In this document: piece by piece, positions 13,421-25,575 of the stretch
Position numbering within the stretch: the stretch's first letter is position 1
Layout of the letters: every line of letters begins with the position of its first letter
Assembly: GCA_028551475.1 (NCBI GenBank)
Contig: CM052358.1
Span: 9,717,938 to 9,781,937 of the forward strand
Direction of reading: 5' to 3'
Length of the DNA stretch: 64,000 bases
DNA from: Casuarina equisetifolia
Lineage: Eukaryota > Streptophyta > Magnoliopsida > Fagales > Casuarinaceae
Translations under genes and position numbers: made by a program
Notes under the pieces: generated by a model
Seen by the model: only the letters and a program-made list of their open reading frames with translations
The model's database searches: none
Told to the model about the DNA's origin: nothing

Positions 13421-14018
13421 CTAAATTGGCTTGATCTTGAAATGGAGAGAAATCAGAGAGAACACGAAGCACTTCAGATCCTGCAGACACAAAAGATCAA
13501 TAAGAACCAGGCCAGGGCGTAAAATATTGAATAACGGCAATGGAAGGAGGGAAAGAGGAAGGGGGTAGAGCAGATCTCAAAACGTCGACAAAAAGCAAGT
13601 AGAAAGAAACTGCACAACAATAAAAGAAAAACGAAAATTCTAAAGGGGAACATCTGCTGATATTCCCATATTCATTAGGAACCCACTGGCCAGGAGGGAA
13701 AGAAACAAGCGTCCACATAATGCAAAATTATGACTTCCCTCTTCAGTGAACCAATCTGGTAAATCAGTGCAAATACCAAGCTCATACATTATAGACATTG
13801 GTCCAAATGCAGCCCCAACAAAAACAAAGATACAAACCAAATCATGATGTAATTGTCTACATTAAAGAAGAAACTAGTGTTTGCATTGAAACACAAAGCT
13901 CACATCCATGACAACAGGCGAAAGCCTTAAACTTTATAGAACACTTTGATATATAGAGAAGGAAGCAGGAAGCCTAGGCTCTTTTTTTTTTTTTTTTTTC
14001 TTTTTTGTGTGTGTTGGG

Positions 14019-14052
<34 letters not shown>

Positions 14053-16621
14053 AGGGTTAGTGTTATGAAACAAAATGAAAGATAATAGGCACCATTTTGT
14101 TTTTATTTATTTATTTATTTCCCTTTCAATTTTCCACAACCTACATCCCTAAAGGGGTAATAAAGGAAAGAGAGATAACAGACATAATGTTTTATTTTGC
14201 TTCATCTGTCAGAAAACTCATACATTCCAAAACTAATATATTCCACATAAATAAGCCATGAGTTCTATATAGCAGTTGAAGTCTGCCATAGCTTATGTCT
14301 CTAAGATCACACTCAACTTCCTCTTTCTCCAAATCAACAAATGAAAAAGTATCGACCCTTTCTTTTACAACATTTCTTTCCTAAACATAATTAAGCTGGC
14401 CCGGCTGACTAATGATTCCATTTGGTAGGACTACATATTAGAATGCCCATTGACAATCAGCAATGAGGTGCAACCTTACGGGTGATATTCTAACACCAAT
14501 AACGAGAGGTATGAAGGAGCTAAAAATGAGACAGATTATTATATGCCTAAAATTAAAAACAGTGATCCTTAGGTAGGTATCCTCTAATGGCCCTAGCGAC
14601 TAGCAAAATATATCAAGGAAGAAAGATAATCTAAATAATTATTTACTGGGGAAACTCTCCAGGGAACGACAGTTCTCAATTACCGTGGTCTATATAAGAT
14701 ACAACTACCGTTTAAACATGCACACAACACATATAGATTCAAATTCCCATTTAAATTTGGATCAGCTTTTTGCTCCTTTTCCACAAAAAAATGCTGCCAA
14801 CTTGTGTCATTTTTCACTACTGCACTTATATTAAGGCCATACTCTCCTCCATTCACATCTGTCATGTCCATCACCACCCATACCTATGTACAAGATCTCT
14901 CAATTTCTTCTGTCTCCACGTATTTGAACATGGGATTGTAAGTGGACGTGACTATCAAGTAGAACTTCCTATGATTGGTCAGGACCAAACTCGAAGTAGT
15001 GGCAAAACCATGATGAAAGTAAATGAAATTAAAAAAAAATGGAGATTTGGAAAACAAACATAAACATGATGGAAGATTCAGAACCAGGACCAGTTACCTG
15101 TTTTTCATTTAAAGACAAAAATCACACTTAGAAAGAAACTCAGAACCAAAAAGATAATTCAAACAAATACAACATAAAAAATGAAAGAGAAATGACTAGT
15201 AAACACAATTGAAGGGAAAATTAGCAAACCTGAACAAGGTAATAGAATATGCGAAGCCCTTCAGGGTCATTACTGCTCTGGACATCAACGAGGGATCCAA
15301 TCTTCGAAGTAGTAAAAGAAATATGCTCGTTCCCCATCACAATCTCAAGCTCCTGCCTCCCAACACGGTCAGGCTCTGGCCACTGGTTATCATCTTCCTT
15401 CAGGATCTAATGGAAAGACACATATGCAGACTATAAGACAAGAAGGATCAAAAGACTCACCAACTCCTCATTCAACAAGATTAGGAAAGACAACAAGACA
15501 AGTTAAAAAAGGAACAGCATAAACAATAACCATGAAAACACACATATGCAGAGTATAAGACAAGAAGGATCAAAAGACTCACTAACTCCTCACTCAACAA
15601 AATTAGGGAAGGCAACCAGACAAGTGAAAAAAAAAAAAAGAGAGAGAGAACAACATAAACAATAACTATGATTCCTAAGGAACTTTGAATGTTCAGTTGC
15701 TAGAAAGTTATTCAAGGCGGCGATTCAAATAAGTTAACAGATAAGTTACCAGTTCACATGGAAATGAAATTATTGGCTCATACATCTCATTCGATACTGC
15801 CAATTCCTTCTTACAACGTGTCCAGACAGTAGAGCACAATTCGGTCACGTTACTGTTCATTTGGACTCAGGGTTCTTGCACTAAATTTTATCTAATAATC
15901 CTCTTTCTCTCTCGCTAATTTTTAAATCCTTTCCGTCAATCCTCAAGCCCATGGACTTGAACATGTTGAATTGATTATTCTTTGCTCGGCAAGACATGAA
16001 GCACGAAGCATTCTGGTAGAGCTTCTAGGAACTTTGATTGGGAAAGGGAAAGGGCAAAGCAGGTCCTTTCCTTTACAACTTTTAGCATAAACCAGCGCAG
16101 TATAAGGCACTATCTCCTCTAAGGTAACAATGCATGAAGTAATGGAACTTGATTAGAAATAGATTTACTTCTGAAGCATTGCTCCACAATCTCCGTCCTT
16201 AATTCTTTCAGTCCAGCTAAAACCCTAAATTCCTACAAGTTTCTAGTCAATCAGATCCCAAAAACCAACGCAGAGTGGGACTTAAATTACCCATCTAGAC
16301 TTCAACATAAAATCCAGGAAAGCAATGAGCGACAGGTTCGAAACCCTAACACGAGAGAAAAAAGAAAAAGACCAGAAAGCGAGAGAGGAAAAAAACCTCG
16401 CTCTCGAGGATGATGCGGCGACACTCCTTGAGGACGGCGGGGGTAACAAAGACCTGCTTGCGAATCATGATGTCGTTCTTGTAGTTGGAGTTGTTGGCGT
16501 AACGGAGCATGCCGTTGGAGCGGAACTCGAACTCCAGGAACTCGTGGCCAAACTTGCCCTTGTGCCCCACGTAGTAACGCACATAGAACTCCTCCATCTC
16601 CTCCGTCTCTGCTCCCGCCAT
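13421..16621 (-). CDS. MAGO: MAGO NASHI, exon junction complex core subunit
   Basis: Three exons on the minus strand: 16621-16397 (75 codons), 15406-15230 (59 codons) and 13480-13421 (19 codons plus stop), giving 153 residues with perfect phase. The protein starts [20 protein letters not shown] and continues [14 protein letters not shown]. It has [20 protein letters not shown] in exon 2 and ends LHFKIKPI, all hallmarks of the highly conserved Mago family (about 146-153 residues). Mago pairs with Y14 and, with eIF4A3, marks spliced mRNA at exon junctions, affecting export, surveillance and localisation. Intron 2 (13481-15229) is long and includes a poly(T)/poly(G) tract. The first 225 coding bases were partly copied into the tandem duplication at 23.8 kb. 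This copy looks fully functional. Confidence 0.97.
13982..14053. repeat. Poly(T)/poly(G) tract in MAGO intron 2
   Basis: About 19 T, then a T-rich and GT-rich stretch, then about 30 G nearly uninterrupted. Read on the transcribed minus strand it is poly(C) followed by poly(A). Exact length is probably unreliable in any assembly. Confidence 0.9.
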
Positions 16622-16650
16622 TTTGCCCCTTCCTTCTTTGTCCTCCTCCG

Positions 16651-16677
16651 CTTCTCTTCTCTTCTCTTCTCTTCTCT
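16651..16677 (-). repeat. (GAGAA)n tract in the MAGO 5' leader
   Basis: On the minus strand the leader reads as about five GAGAA units about 30 bases before the MAGO ATG. The duplicated MAGO fragment near 24000 keeps a shorter, interrupted version. Purine-rich repeats are common in plant 5' leaders; a function is not shown. Confidence 0.8.
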
Positions 16678-17288
16678 GCAATGATATAACGCAGCGCCTC
16701 GTCTGGTGCGTACAAGCAGATCAGCAAAGGCCCCCAGGATTTTCCTACTTTTGAAATTGGGTTGGGCCTCCTTGTGGTGGGCTTGCTTCTTTTCGGTTAA
16801 GGGAGACTAGATTACGTTGAGGTGATTCATACAGGTTAAGAATGTGTGGGGTTTAACTAATATTGTTTAAGCCTTACTTAAAAAGTTTTCTTTAACATAA
16901 AATATATGTCCTTTCCATACAATCTGATTTTAAAAAAAAAAAATTTATATGATGTTAGAGTCCAATTTTAATAAAATGTTTATTATATACTAAATTTTAA
17001 TTGAAACTGATCTATAAATGAATATATTACTTTTGAAAGTAAATCTCATATCCATAACGAAAACATACAAAAGGAAAACACTTATTCCATATAACTTAAA
17101 TCTTGTTTGAGAATGAACTACATGTATATTTCTTATAAGAGAATTTTAAGGATGAAGAGAGTTTTCTAAATAATCTCTTTTCTATCATATTTTATCAATG
17201 AAAATTTGTCAAAATGACTACCAACCATTTCTTCATAATGTTTTGAATTTAGTTATCAAATCATAGCTTAAAATAAGAAAGAGACAAC

Positions 17289-17797
17289 TGTCAGGGCCTA
17301 TTGAGGTGGGACGCTGAGATAGCGTCCAGCACGATAGTCACCTCTGCAAAAGAATTGAGTGCTTTTTGGATAAGCGTGCTTGTACTGATGCAGAAGTCTC
17401 TGTCGGCATTTAAGGAGTAAGGGCTAATATCTTAATGAAGAAGAAGACGTGAAGCAACCTTAGAAGTAAGGGCGGGAGTGTAGCTCTCGTATATTTTGGT
17501 AAGATTCGGTATGGACACTAGTAGGTAGGTGCATAGTAGCTAGGAGCAATTACGTGGTGATAAATACCGGGCTTTTGTGATCTCTAGGGGATATCTTTGG
17601 TAACCCTGAAATTGTAAAGAGGTTGTTTTCCCCTCAAAGGAAAACGTGTTCCAAGCAAATCACTCCCTTCTCCCAACACTTTCTCTTTCCATCATTGGTC
17701 GAAAACAAAAGCACGAGCCTTGGCTCCACGACATCCAGCCCCTTCGTAGACCGGTGCTGCCCCCCCCCCCCCCCCCCCCCAGATTACTCACGTAACA
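17289..17797. mobile_element. Probable solo LTR inserted in unit A
   Basis: A 509-bp block absent from the matching place in unit B (near 24646). It begins TGTCAGGGCC and ends TCACGTAACA, so the ends are TG...CA with a short TGT/ACA inverted repeat. Flanking 5-mers are ACAAC on the left and GCAAC on the right, and unit B has a single GCAAT there, as expected of an empty site. No coding capacity is seen. It contains a long poly(C) run at 17760-17780. The ends and 5-bp duplication fit an LTR retrotransposon remnant; the superfamily is not clear. Confidence 0.6.
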
Positions 17798-18758
17798 GCA
17801 ACATAGTATTTTATAGTCAGATTTGATTTTGGATAGCTTTATCATAATAGTGAAACACTTTCTAAGACTATTATCCACATCTTACAATTTTAAATTGAAA
17901 GATCCCAATGCTATAGAAAAAGCCTTAACGATTTCAATTTCTTAAAAATATTATTTGAAAAATGATACATGAAGAAAACTATTTGAGTGGATAAAGGTCA
18001 AGACCAAGTACAATAAACATTTTGTACACGTAGCATACTAATAAATAACATTAGTATAAACAAATACAGATATGCCAAAATCTTAACGTAATATCGTCTC
18101 TATTGCTAGTTTAACAGCATTTCTAGGCTAAGTGGTTGGAAGAAAATGACAGGTGAAGAGGATGGTACCAAGTGATGTCAATGTTGGCTAGGAAAACATA
18201 ATAGTCAACAATATCAATAGAGATGTGTCAAGATTCTTAGTTTCAAGGCTTGAATACCATCCATATAAACTTAACTAAGAATAAAAGTAATTAGAGGAAA
18301 AGACGAATATAATCATTTTATTCTCTTTTGGAGACTCTGTTTAATTTCCTCCTAGTCTTTGTTCCAGTAACACCGCCATGAATGCAGCCAACCAGTAACA
18401 TTTTGTTGGATCAATGGAATTGATTTTAGTTGAAACATGCATCAAAGTCACACTATTTTTTCTTGCAATTGCATCCGTAATAGGTAAAGAGATATGGTGT
18501 GAAAGTTGCCCTTCTCCATCATCCTTCTATTCATTTTGAGAAAAAAAAATTACAAGAAGCCAAATACAATGCACCACAGCTCACATACTACACGCTACTC
18601 GCAAGTAATCCAAGTCAAAGAACATATTTATTCAGTCGTAAGATAAGATTAACAGAAAACCTACATCCCTCTTTCAATAGCGATAAACACAACTCAACAA
18701 ACCAACAGGAAAATTTCTTGAACATCTACTTGTGTAGGTATATCGCACTGCCTCTTGC

Positions 18759-20609
18759 CTAGCCCATGAATGCAAACATGGCCGCTATCACGACGGAGAA
18801 CCCAAACATCAAGCCGTTCATCTCGAGAGAAATACCGGTTGATTTACCAGGCGATGGTGGTGGGCTTGTGGTGGTGGACGGAGGAGAACCTGAAGGAGAC
18901 GGGGTGACGGAAGTGGCGTTAGCGGCCAGAACATCGACAGCTAGCTTCATGCCCTGAGCGCAGTGACCGGGGGTGGGACACAAGAAGTACATCCAACCAA
19001 GGCTGGAGAGAGTGATCGTTGTGCTTCCGCCTTGGTGGTGGCTGATGGGATTGGCGGAGCTGCAACTGTCGTAATTGGCTTTACTCACAACGTCCACACT
19101 GTGGCTGCTGGTGTAGGTGAACACTGTTTACAATATTAGAACTTTGTTGAGTTATGCGCGTCACATGAACAATTTGTTTAAACTATCAAATTAACGAGGT
19201 TGAGCATGAGATGGGGGACTATAGATCCATGTGTTGAATGGTTGGTCCATGAAAACAATGATAGGAAAAGCCAAATGAAAAGGCACCAGAGCTGGTGACA
19301 ATAATATGCTGATAAATGGCAATATATTAACCTAAGTGAATGGGTACTTGGTAGCAGACGATTCCTTTTTTTTTTTAAAAAAAAAAAAATAGTTAAGTAC
19401 ACCCGTCCTGCATTGCTGGCTTCAAAATGGCTATTTACTACCCAGTTTCAAAGTCTTGTAGCTAGTCATCATAAGGTTTTCCTTGTAGAGAGTTTTCAGG
19501 AAGCCAAGTCTTGAAATTCTCGTAAGGTTAATAGGTGTAGCAGAGAGATAGCTGCCTTTTATCAAGGCTGGTTTTCATCAAAGTCTATGAAAGGTCTAAA
19601 TGCTGCCTATTATACTCTGGGCCCTGCGGGATTGAATCGAGTAAGTTTTTCTTGTGATTGTCATGATGTTTCCGAAAAGTCGCCTTAAATCAGTTTGATG
19701 TGGACACAACAAGTGACTTCTTGGTGTACTGGTCTGGTAAATTAGAATTCCATTATAATTGAGAAAATATCACTTATGCATGATAAAACCATGGACTTTT
19801 CCAGAGTGGCAAATTTTTGAAAAGAATAAATATACAAAACTTGGACTCATATTTCAAAAGGCGTTAGAGATGCATAGATGCCTGTGATTGTGGCTTAGGC
19901 CCACCATGGCATGGATGCTTTTGTTGAATTCTACACTAACTTAAAGCAAAGGTATGTTATAGTCAGGGAATTTTAAGTTACAAAGGTTGTGAAGAAAGGA
20001 TATGAAATTGCATAGTTTAAAGTTTCTTTAGGGCCCATTGGACTCGGTATTTGTGTCTTTCTCTGTAAAGCAATACGTTATGGCTTAATCTAATTGTGTG
20101 TCTAAGTACATAAAGTATTTGTGTATGTAATTGCTTTTTTTTTTTTTTTGGGTCAAGAAAGCTCAACAGAGTAAGGATGTTTACCCTGACAAAGAATTCA
20201 ACAAAATCCAACAGAGAGATTGTCCCAACTGAAATGGTTTAGAGCTGAATTTGCATGCCTCAGCATCGCATCAGAGGCCATATAATTTGTTTCTAAAAGT
20301 GCATGATATATGACCAAAAATTCCTTCATATTACTCTCCTTGAGCCTACCATCTTGACATTTTCTAGACTTAGCGAAAATAAAAGAAAATAAAAAGAACA
20401 GTAAGAGAAATTGTCTGAATCTCGGTGAAGCAGGACCCAAGAGAAGGCAACTTACAAAGAGTGTCCCCGACTCTAAATGTTTGACTGGCAGCCCAGGTGG
20501 TGTAATCGCCTGATAGACTCCAAGCAGCGCTGCCACCAACAATGTGCTGTACTCCATAGACCACTGGCGAGGCAAGCAGGAGAATGAGAAGAGCAATTCG
20601 CATGGCCAT
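18759..20609 (-). CDS. Uclacyanin-type blue copper protein, copy A
   Basis: Two exons on the minus strand, 20609-20456 and 19123-18759, encode 172 residues. Residues 1-20 form a signal peptide (MAMRIALLILLLASPVVYG). The plastocyanin-like domain follows, with predicted copper ligands His59 (SHSVDVV), Cys100, His105 and Met110 (CPTPGHCAQGM), and Cys72/Cys106 for the disulfide. Met as the axial ligand points to uclacyanins rather than stellacyanins (Gln) or early nodulin-like proteins, which lack ligands. A Pro/Ser/Thr-rich linker leads to a hydrophobic tail ending FSVVIAAMFAFMG, typical of a GPI-anchor signal. The protein is expected on the outer face of the plasma membrane or in the wall, with electron-transfer or redox roles not defined in plants. 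The intron after codon 52 is at the usual phytocyanin place. The gene looks intact. Confidence 0.93.
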
Positions 20610-20696
20610 GTCTAAAAATCTTCTCAGCTTTCAGAGATTAACGGAGGTGGCGAAAATGGCAGATGTTCTATGGCACCAAGGGTATGGGAATATCGG

Positions 20697-20704
20697 AATA
20701 TATA
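20697..20704 (-). promoter_or_regulatory. TATA box of uclacyanin copy A
   Basis: TATATATT on the minus strand, about 90 bases before the ATG. The same word sits at the same distance in copy B, and the flanking sequence is conserved between the copies. Confidence 0.6.
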
Positions 20705-22589
20705 ACGTTTTGAGTCTGATGGGGTTCAGAAGCTTAGAGTCATAGAACAGAAAAGCCATCCCCAGATACCGTTTTTGTTATCCTTACCTACTTCCAGTTC
20801 AGAACTAGGATCATTTCTATATAGTTTTCTTGTTACATTACTGGTTCCTTTCCTGGCTGTCTACCTAATGCATGGAACTTTTCTCTCTCTCACAACGCAG
20901 GCAGAGCTGACTCGAAGGGACAAAAACTTTGGAGGAAATGAATACTAAACATTTTGGATTATGTTGGATGTGAAGTTCTACAAAATGAATTCCCGCTGAG
21001 CTTATTTCGTGTATGACGAGATAGCCAAGAGGTCCATCAAGAATCTATGTTACTTCAACAACAGTGTCCTGAAAAAGTCATGTTTTATGACATTTTCTCC
21101 GCTTCTTATCGATGAATAAGGGTTTATTGAGAAGAACAAATTACCGAAAGAAAAAGAAGAAATCCGGAGAAGTCTTGCATTGCATACCTAAGTTAGGAGA
21201 GGCAATCAGAAAGCAAAGCTAAAATGACCATCCCAGAGAATGAAACTTAATCAAAAGAAGAATAGATAGACTGGAAGATATCATCACAGATCCCCATGAA
21301 CTAATCAGCTTTTTACTGGCCTAGTTAGAATTAAAATAGAGGAAGTAAATCCAAAATCTAACTACGATGATGGATGTCCAACAATGTTAATAACCTCTTA
21401 ATGTCAGCTAATAGTCTGGGCTCCATTTATATGTTAAAAGTTAACTGGGTTGGCGTCTCAATTTTTCCCTTTCTAGCAAGAAATAAGAAAAAAAAAACCT
21501 CCTACTTTTAGGCAGCTGTTGTCATGATTTAAATAGTTTTCATATATAACTGAAATTAGGAAGAGAATTGATATCCCAAAGTAAAGCCATGCTCGGCTCC
21601 AAAACAAACCCAAGAAGGCTAAAAGGCAAGCCGTGTCGAGCGCGTCAAAGAACCTTGCACACATCATGATTTTCAAAGCATCTTTTATCTTTCAAATATT
21701 TTGTTATCATTCCCAACTAATCCACATGTAGTGGACCATCTTTACGAGCAGATTAGTTAACACGATCTCAACGCTTCTTAGTTTTGTGTATTGAAAATTG
21801 TATCAGTTACGACAAGGAGATCGATTGGAATATTGAAGTTGGACTTCTTGCATGGAAATATTTCTTTTGTTGGGAATATTTTACTCAAAAGAGACAAGAA
21901 GAAGAGTTTGCAAGAGTCACGTCAATTGCTTCCGAGACAAATAAAGTCTAATAATCTCTGTTTTAGGTAAGAAGGGGTATTTTTTGCACACTTATATGAG
22001 GAAATAACCTCGTACATCTGTAAAGTTTGATCTTTCATAATTTGATGAGGTGACCAAGTTCTTCTAATTGCCCTTAGTGCCTGTTTGTTGCCCTTTTCAA
22101 GGGATTCTAAGCCATCAAAAAGTGAATTTGGAACGGGTTGCTCTTCTCTCGGGGGATTTGGCATGCCAACGGCCTAAATCCTTGTTGGACTTTCGTCCTG
22201 CATACGCCTTGTAGATCCCTTTTTGCTTTTGCCACGTTTAGAACCGTGAAGCCTATATCTTTGTTTCTGCCCTGTTCTTGCTACTTCATTTGATAATGGA
22301 GATTCTTTGGTCAATGGTTTTGATAATATGTATCGAGCCTACCCTGGCAAGACCAAATCGCCCACAGCCACTATCTTTCCCAGATAAGAATAGGCGAAGG
22401 TGAAAATGACTCACATGTACACCTAAAAACATTAACAACTGGGGTCATCGCCACCTGAACTACGCCTAACAAATTGGTAAGAAAAGCACAACTTACTAAG
22501 TCAATGCCAGCGGCGGAGACATGTGAGCCAATGCTCATTGAATAAAAGTTGGAAAATCTAGGAATTAGTGAGAATAAGTTGTCACAAAG

Positions 22590-23620
22590 TAAGGTTGAAG
22601 AAAGACATAAGGGTTTGGGAATTTTTTGTATTGCTTTCTTGAGTGGGAATGTACAATGCTTGTCCTTTTGTAAAAGAAGGACAGTCCACACTTAGAAATA
22701 ATACAAGCAAGAAGGTGAACAATATTTCTTACTATACAAACAATTTCCCTAATAAGACCTTGTTATATGGTAAGTATATCAAGCTATACAAGGAAAAAAT
22801 TAAGGAATGTACGATTGTATCTCCAACACTCCCCTTAAGTTAGTGGTTTGGGAGGTTTGTAAATGTCAAACACAATAAGTTTGCTCAGTAAATACATATG
22901 TTGTCTCTCACATAGGACTTTAGTGAAGATATCAGCAAGTTGCTTTATTGTTCATATTTCCTTTGTCTTGATGATTCCTTCCTGAATCTTGTCTCTTGTA
23001 AAATGATAATTGACTTCAATATGCTTGGTTCTTTCATGACCCATGGGATTCATAGCTAGTTTAAGAGTAGCATCATTGTCACAAAATAAGAGCATAAGAC
23101 CTTTTATACAAACTCCAAGGTCTTGAATGAGTCCTTTTAACCAAATAACTTCATAAGTAGTCTTAGTCATGACTTAATATTCAAATTCGACAGATGATAG
23201 CAACACAGTTGATTGTTTCTTTATTTTCCAAGATAGTAAAGAATTTCTTAGTTTAATATAGTAGTTAGTCGTTGATCTTTTGCTCATAAGACATGTAGCA
23301 TAATTTGTGTTACAATATGCTGTCATTTGCATATTGCATTCTCTAGATAAGAGAATTCTTCATCTAGGACACCCTTTCAAGTACTTAATTACCTTCAGTT
23401 AAGCATTCATGTGAGATTACTTTAGTTCATGCATGAATTGATTAAGGATTGGGACAACATAACAAATATCAAGTTTTGTCATGCTGAAGTAAATGAGTTT
23501 CCCAACTAGTCTTTGATAACTTAAGGGAACATTTAGTAGGGGATCTACATCTAAAGGCGAAACTCTCACATTGTACTCGGGCGTCATAAGGTTTCTTGTG
23601 AGAATGAGCTGCATGTATAT
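22590..23620 (-). mobile_element. Ty1/copia retrotransposon fossil (3' part with LTR)
   Basis: A minus-strand remnant of the 3' end of a copia element. It includes pieces of the reverse transcriptase/RNase H region: a block with LLNVPLSYQRLVGKLIYFSM and one with MNPMGHERTKHIEVNYHFTR. These are followed by a polypurine tract (AAGGGGAG, minus strand, near 22829-22836) and an LTR starting TGTTGGAG at 22828 and running to about 22590. The 5' LTR, gag and integrase are absent. It is broken in several places and looks old. It lies exactly between the two units of the uclacyanin duplication. Confidence 0.8.
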
Positions 23621-23825
23621 TTCTTATAAGAGAATTGCACTTGTAAGAATGAACTGCACTTGCAAAGAAAGAAGATGCTCAAAAAACACATATACACATT
23701 GGGTCACAACACCCACACTTGGGCTTGGCTTATCAAGGCCGAGCACAATGAATAGGGAACAAAAAGGGCCCAACAATTACAAACGGCCCATCAGTAAGAA
23801 AATAAGAAAAACACTATACATCTTA

Positions 23826-23970
23826 ACAACAAAGACCTGCTTGCGGATCATGATGTTGTCCTTGTAGTTGGAATTGTTGGCGTAACGGAGCGGAACTCAT
23901 GTCCGAATTTGCCCTTGTGCCCTATGTAGCGTACATAGAACTCCATCTCCTCCGTCTCTGCTCCTGCCAT
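23826..23970 (-). pseudogene. Truncated MAGO exon 1 copy
   Basis: The minus strand from 23970 keeps the MAGO start region (ATGGCAGGAGCAGAGACGG) and later parts of exon 1, including the [17 protein letters not shown]-coding region. It lacks the rest of the gene. Compared with 16621-16397 it has small deletions around the codons for the FYVRYY and [12 protein letters not shown] segments, so it cannot make a normal Mago N-terminus. It arose as the edge of unit B. The MAGO leader and upstream DNA came with it, so transcription from here is possible. Confidence 0.85.
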
Positions 23971-25575
23971 TTTGCCCCTTCCTCCTTCGTCGTCCGCTTC
24001 TCTTCTCTTCTCTTCTTCTCTGCATTGATATAACGCAGCGCCTCGTCCTGTGCGTACAAGCAGATCAGCAAAGGCCCCCAGGATTTTTCTGCTTTGAAAT
24101 TGGGTTGGGCCTCCCTGTGGTGGGCTTGCTTCTTTTTGGTCAAGGGAGACTGGATTACGTTAAGGTGATTCATAAAAAGTTAAGAGCGTGTGGGGTTAAC
24201 TAACGTTGTTTAAGCCTTACTTAAAAGTTTTCTTTAACATAAAATATATGTCCTTTCCATACAATCTGATTTTAAAAATTAATAAATTTTTCACATGATA
24301 TTAGAACCAAGATTCAATGAGGCATTCATTGTATACCAAACTTTAGTCGAGACTAGTTTACAAGGGGATATATTACTTTTGTAATAAATTTCATGCCCAG
24401 GGTGAAAGCATACAAAATGATAATACTTTTCTCATATAACTTAAATCTTGTTTAAGAATTTTTTTTAGAATGAACTGCATGTATATTTCTTAGAAGAGAA
24501 TTTTAAAGATTAAAAGACTTTTCTAAATAATTCACTTTATTGCCATATTTTATCAGTGAAAATTTGTCAAACAAGATTGCGGACCATTTCTTCATAATGT
24601 TTTGAATTTAGTTATCAAATCATAGCTTAGAATAAGAAAGAGGCAATATAATATTTATAGTTGGATTTGATTTTGGATAGCCTTACCATAATAGTGAAAT
24701 ATTTCCTAAGACTATTATCCACATCTCACAATTTTAAACAAAAAGAATCTCAATGCTACAGAAAGAACCTTAATGATTTCAATATCATAAATATTTATTT
24801 GAAAAATGATACATGAAAAAAACTATTTGGCAGGATAAAGGTCAACACCAAGTACAATGAACATTTTGTACACATAGCATACTAATAAATAACATTAGTA
24901 TAAACAGATGCATATATGCCAATATCTTAACGTAATATAGTTTCTATAGCCAGTTTAATAACATTTCTAGGCTAGGATGGTGCCACGTGATGTCAATGTT
25001 GGCTAGGAAAACATAATAGTCAGCAATATCAATAGAGATGTGTCAAGATTCTTAGTTTCAAGTCTTGAATACCTTCCATATGAACTTAACTAAGAATAAA
25101 AGTAATTAGGGAAAAGACGAATATAATCATTTTATTCTCTTTTGAAGACTGTTTAATTTCCGCCTAGTCTTTGTTCCAGTAACGCCGCCATGAATACTGC
25201 CAACCAGTAACATTTTGTTGGATCAACGGAGTTGATTTTAGTTGAAATATGCATCAAAGTCATACTATTTTTTCTTGCAACTGCATCCGTAGTAGATAAA
25301 GAGATATGGTGTGAAAGTTGCCCTCAATCGTCTCCATCATCATTCTATTCATTTTGAGAAAATAAATTACAAGAAGCAAAATACAATGCACCACAGCTCA
25401 CATACTACATGCTACTCGCAAGTAATCCAAGTCAAAGAACATATTTATTCAGTCGTCAGATGATATTGACAGAAAACCTACATCCCTCTTTCAATAACAA
25501 TAAACACAACTTAACAAACCAACAGGAACATTTCTTGAACATCTACTTGTGTAGGTATATCGCACTGCCTCTTGC

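Larger units (their letters stand above)
16446..22585. repeat. Tandem segmental duplication, unit A
   Basis: This span is colinear with 23826-29380 at high identity by eye. Shared landmarks are the 5' part of MAGO exon 1, the (GAGAA)n leader, the uclacyanin exons, promoter and intron, and the sequence ending AAAATCTAGGA. The left limit lies inside MAGO exon 1, so the functional MAGO gene straddles it. Unit A differs mainly by a 509-bp probable solo LTR and a few small indels. Confidence 0.9.

Noticed and set aside
16325-16684. Plus-strand open frame of 119 codons
   Set aside because: It is the antisense shadow of MAGO exon 1 and its leader.
17285-17801. Reading the 17.3-17.8 kb insertion as a DNA transposon with CTGT...ACAG ends and CAA duplication
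   Set aside because: TG...CA ends with a 5-bp near-match on each side fit an LTR better, and no transposase or longer inverted repeats are seen.
21473-21676. Minus-strand frame repeated at 28194-28475
   Set aside because: It is conserved only because the whole segment was recently duplicated; there is no start context, domain or composition of a gene.
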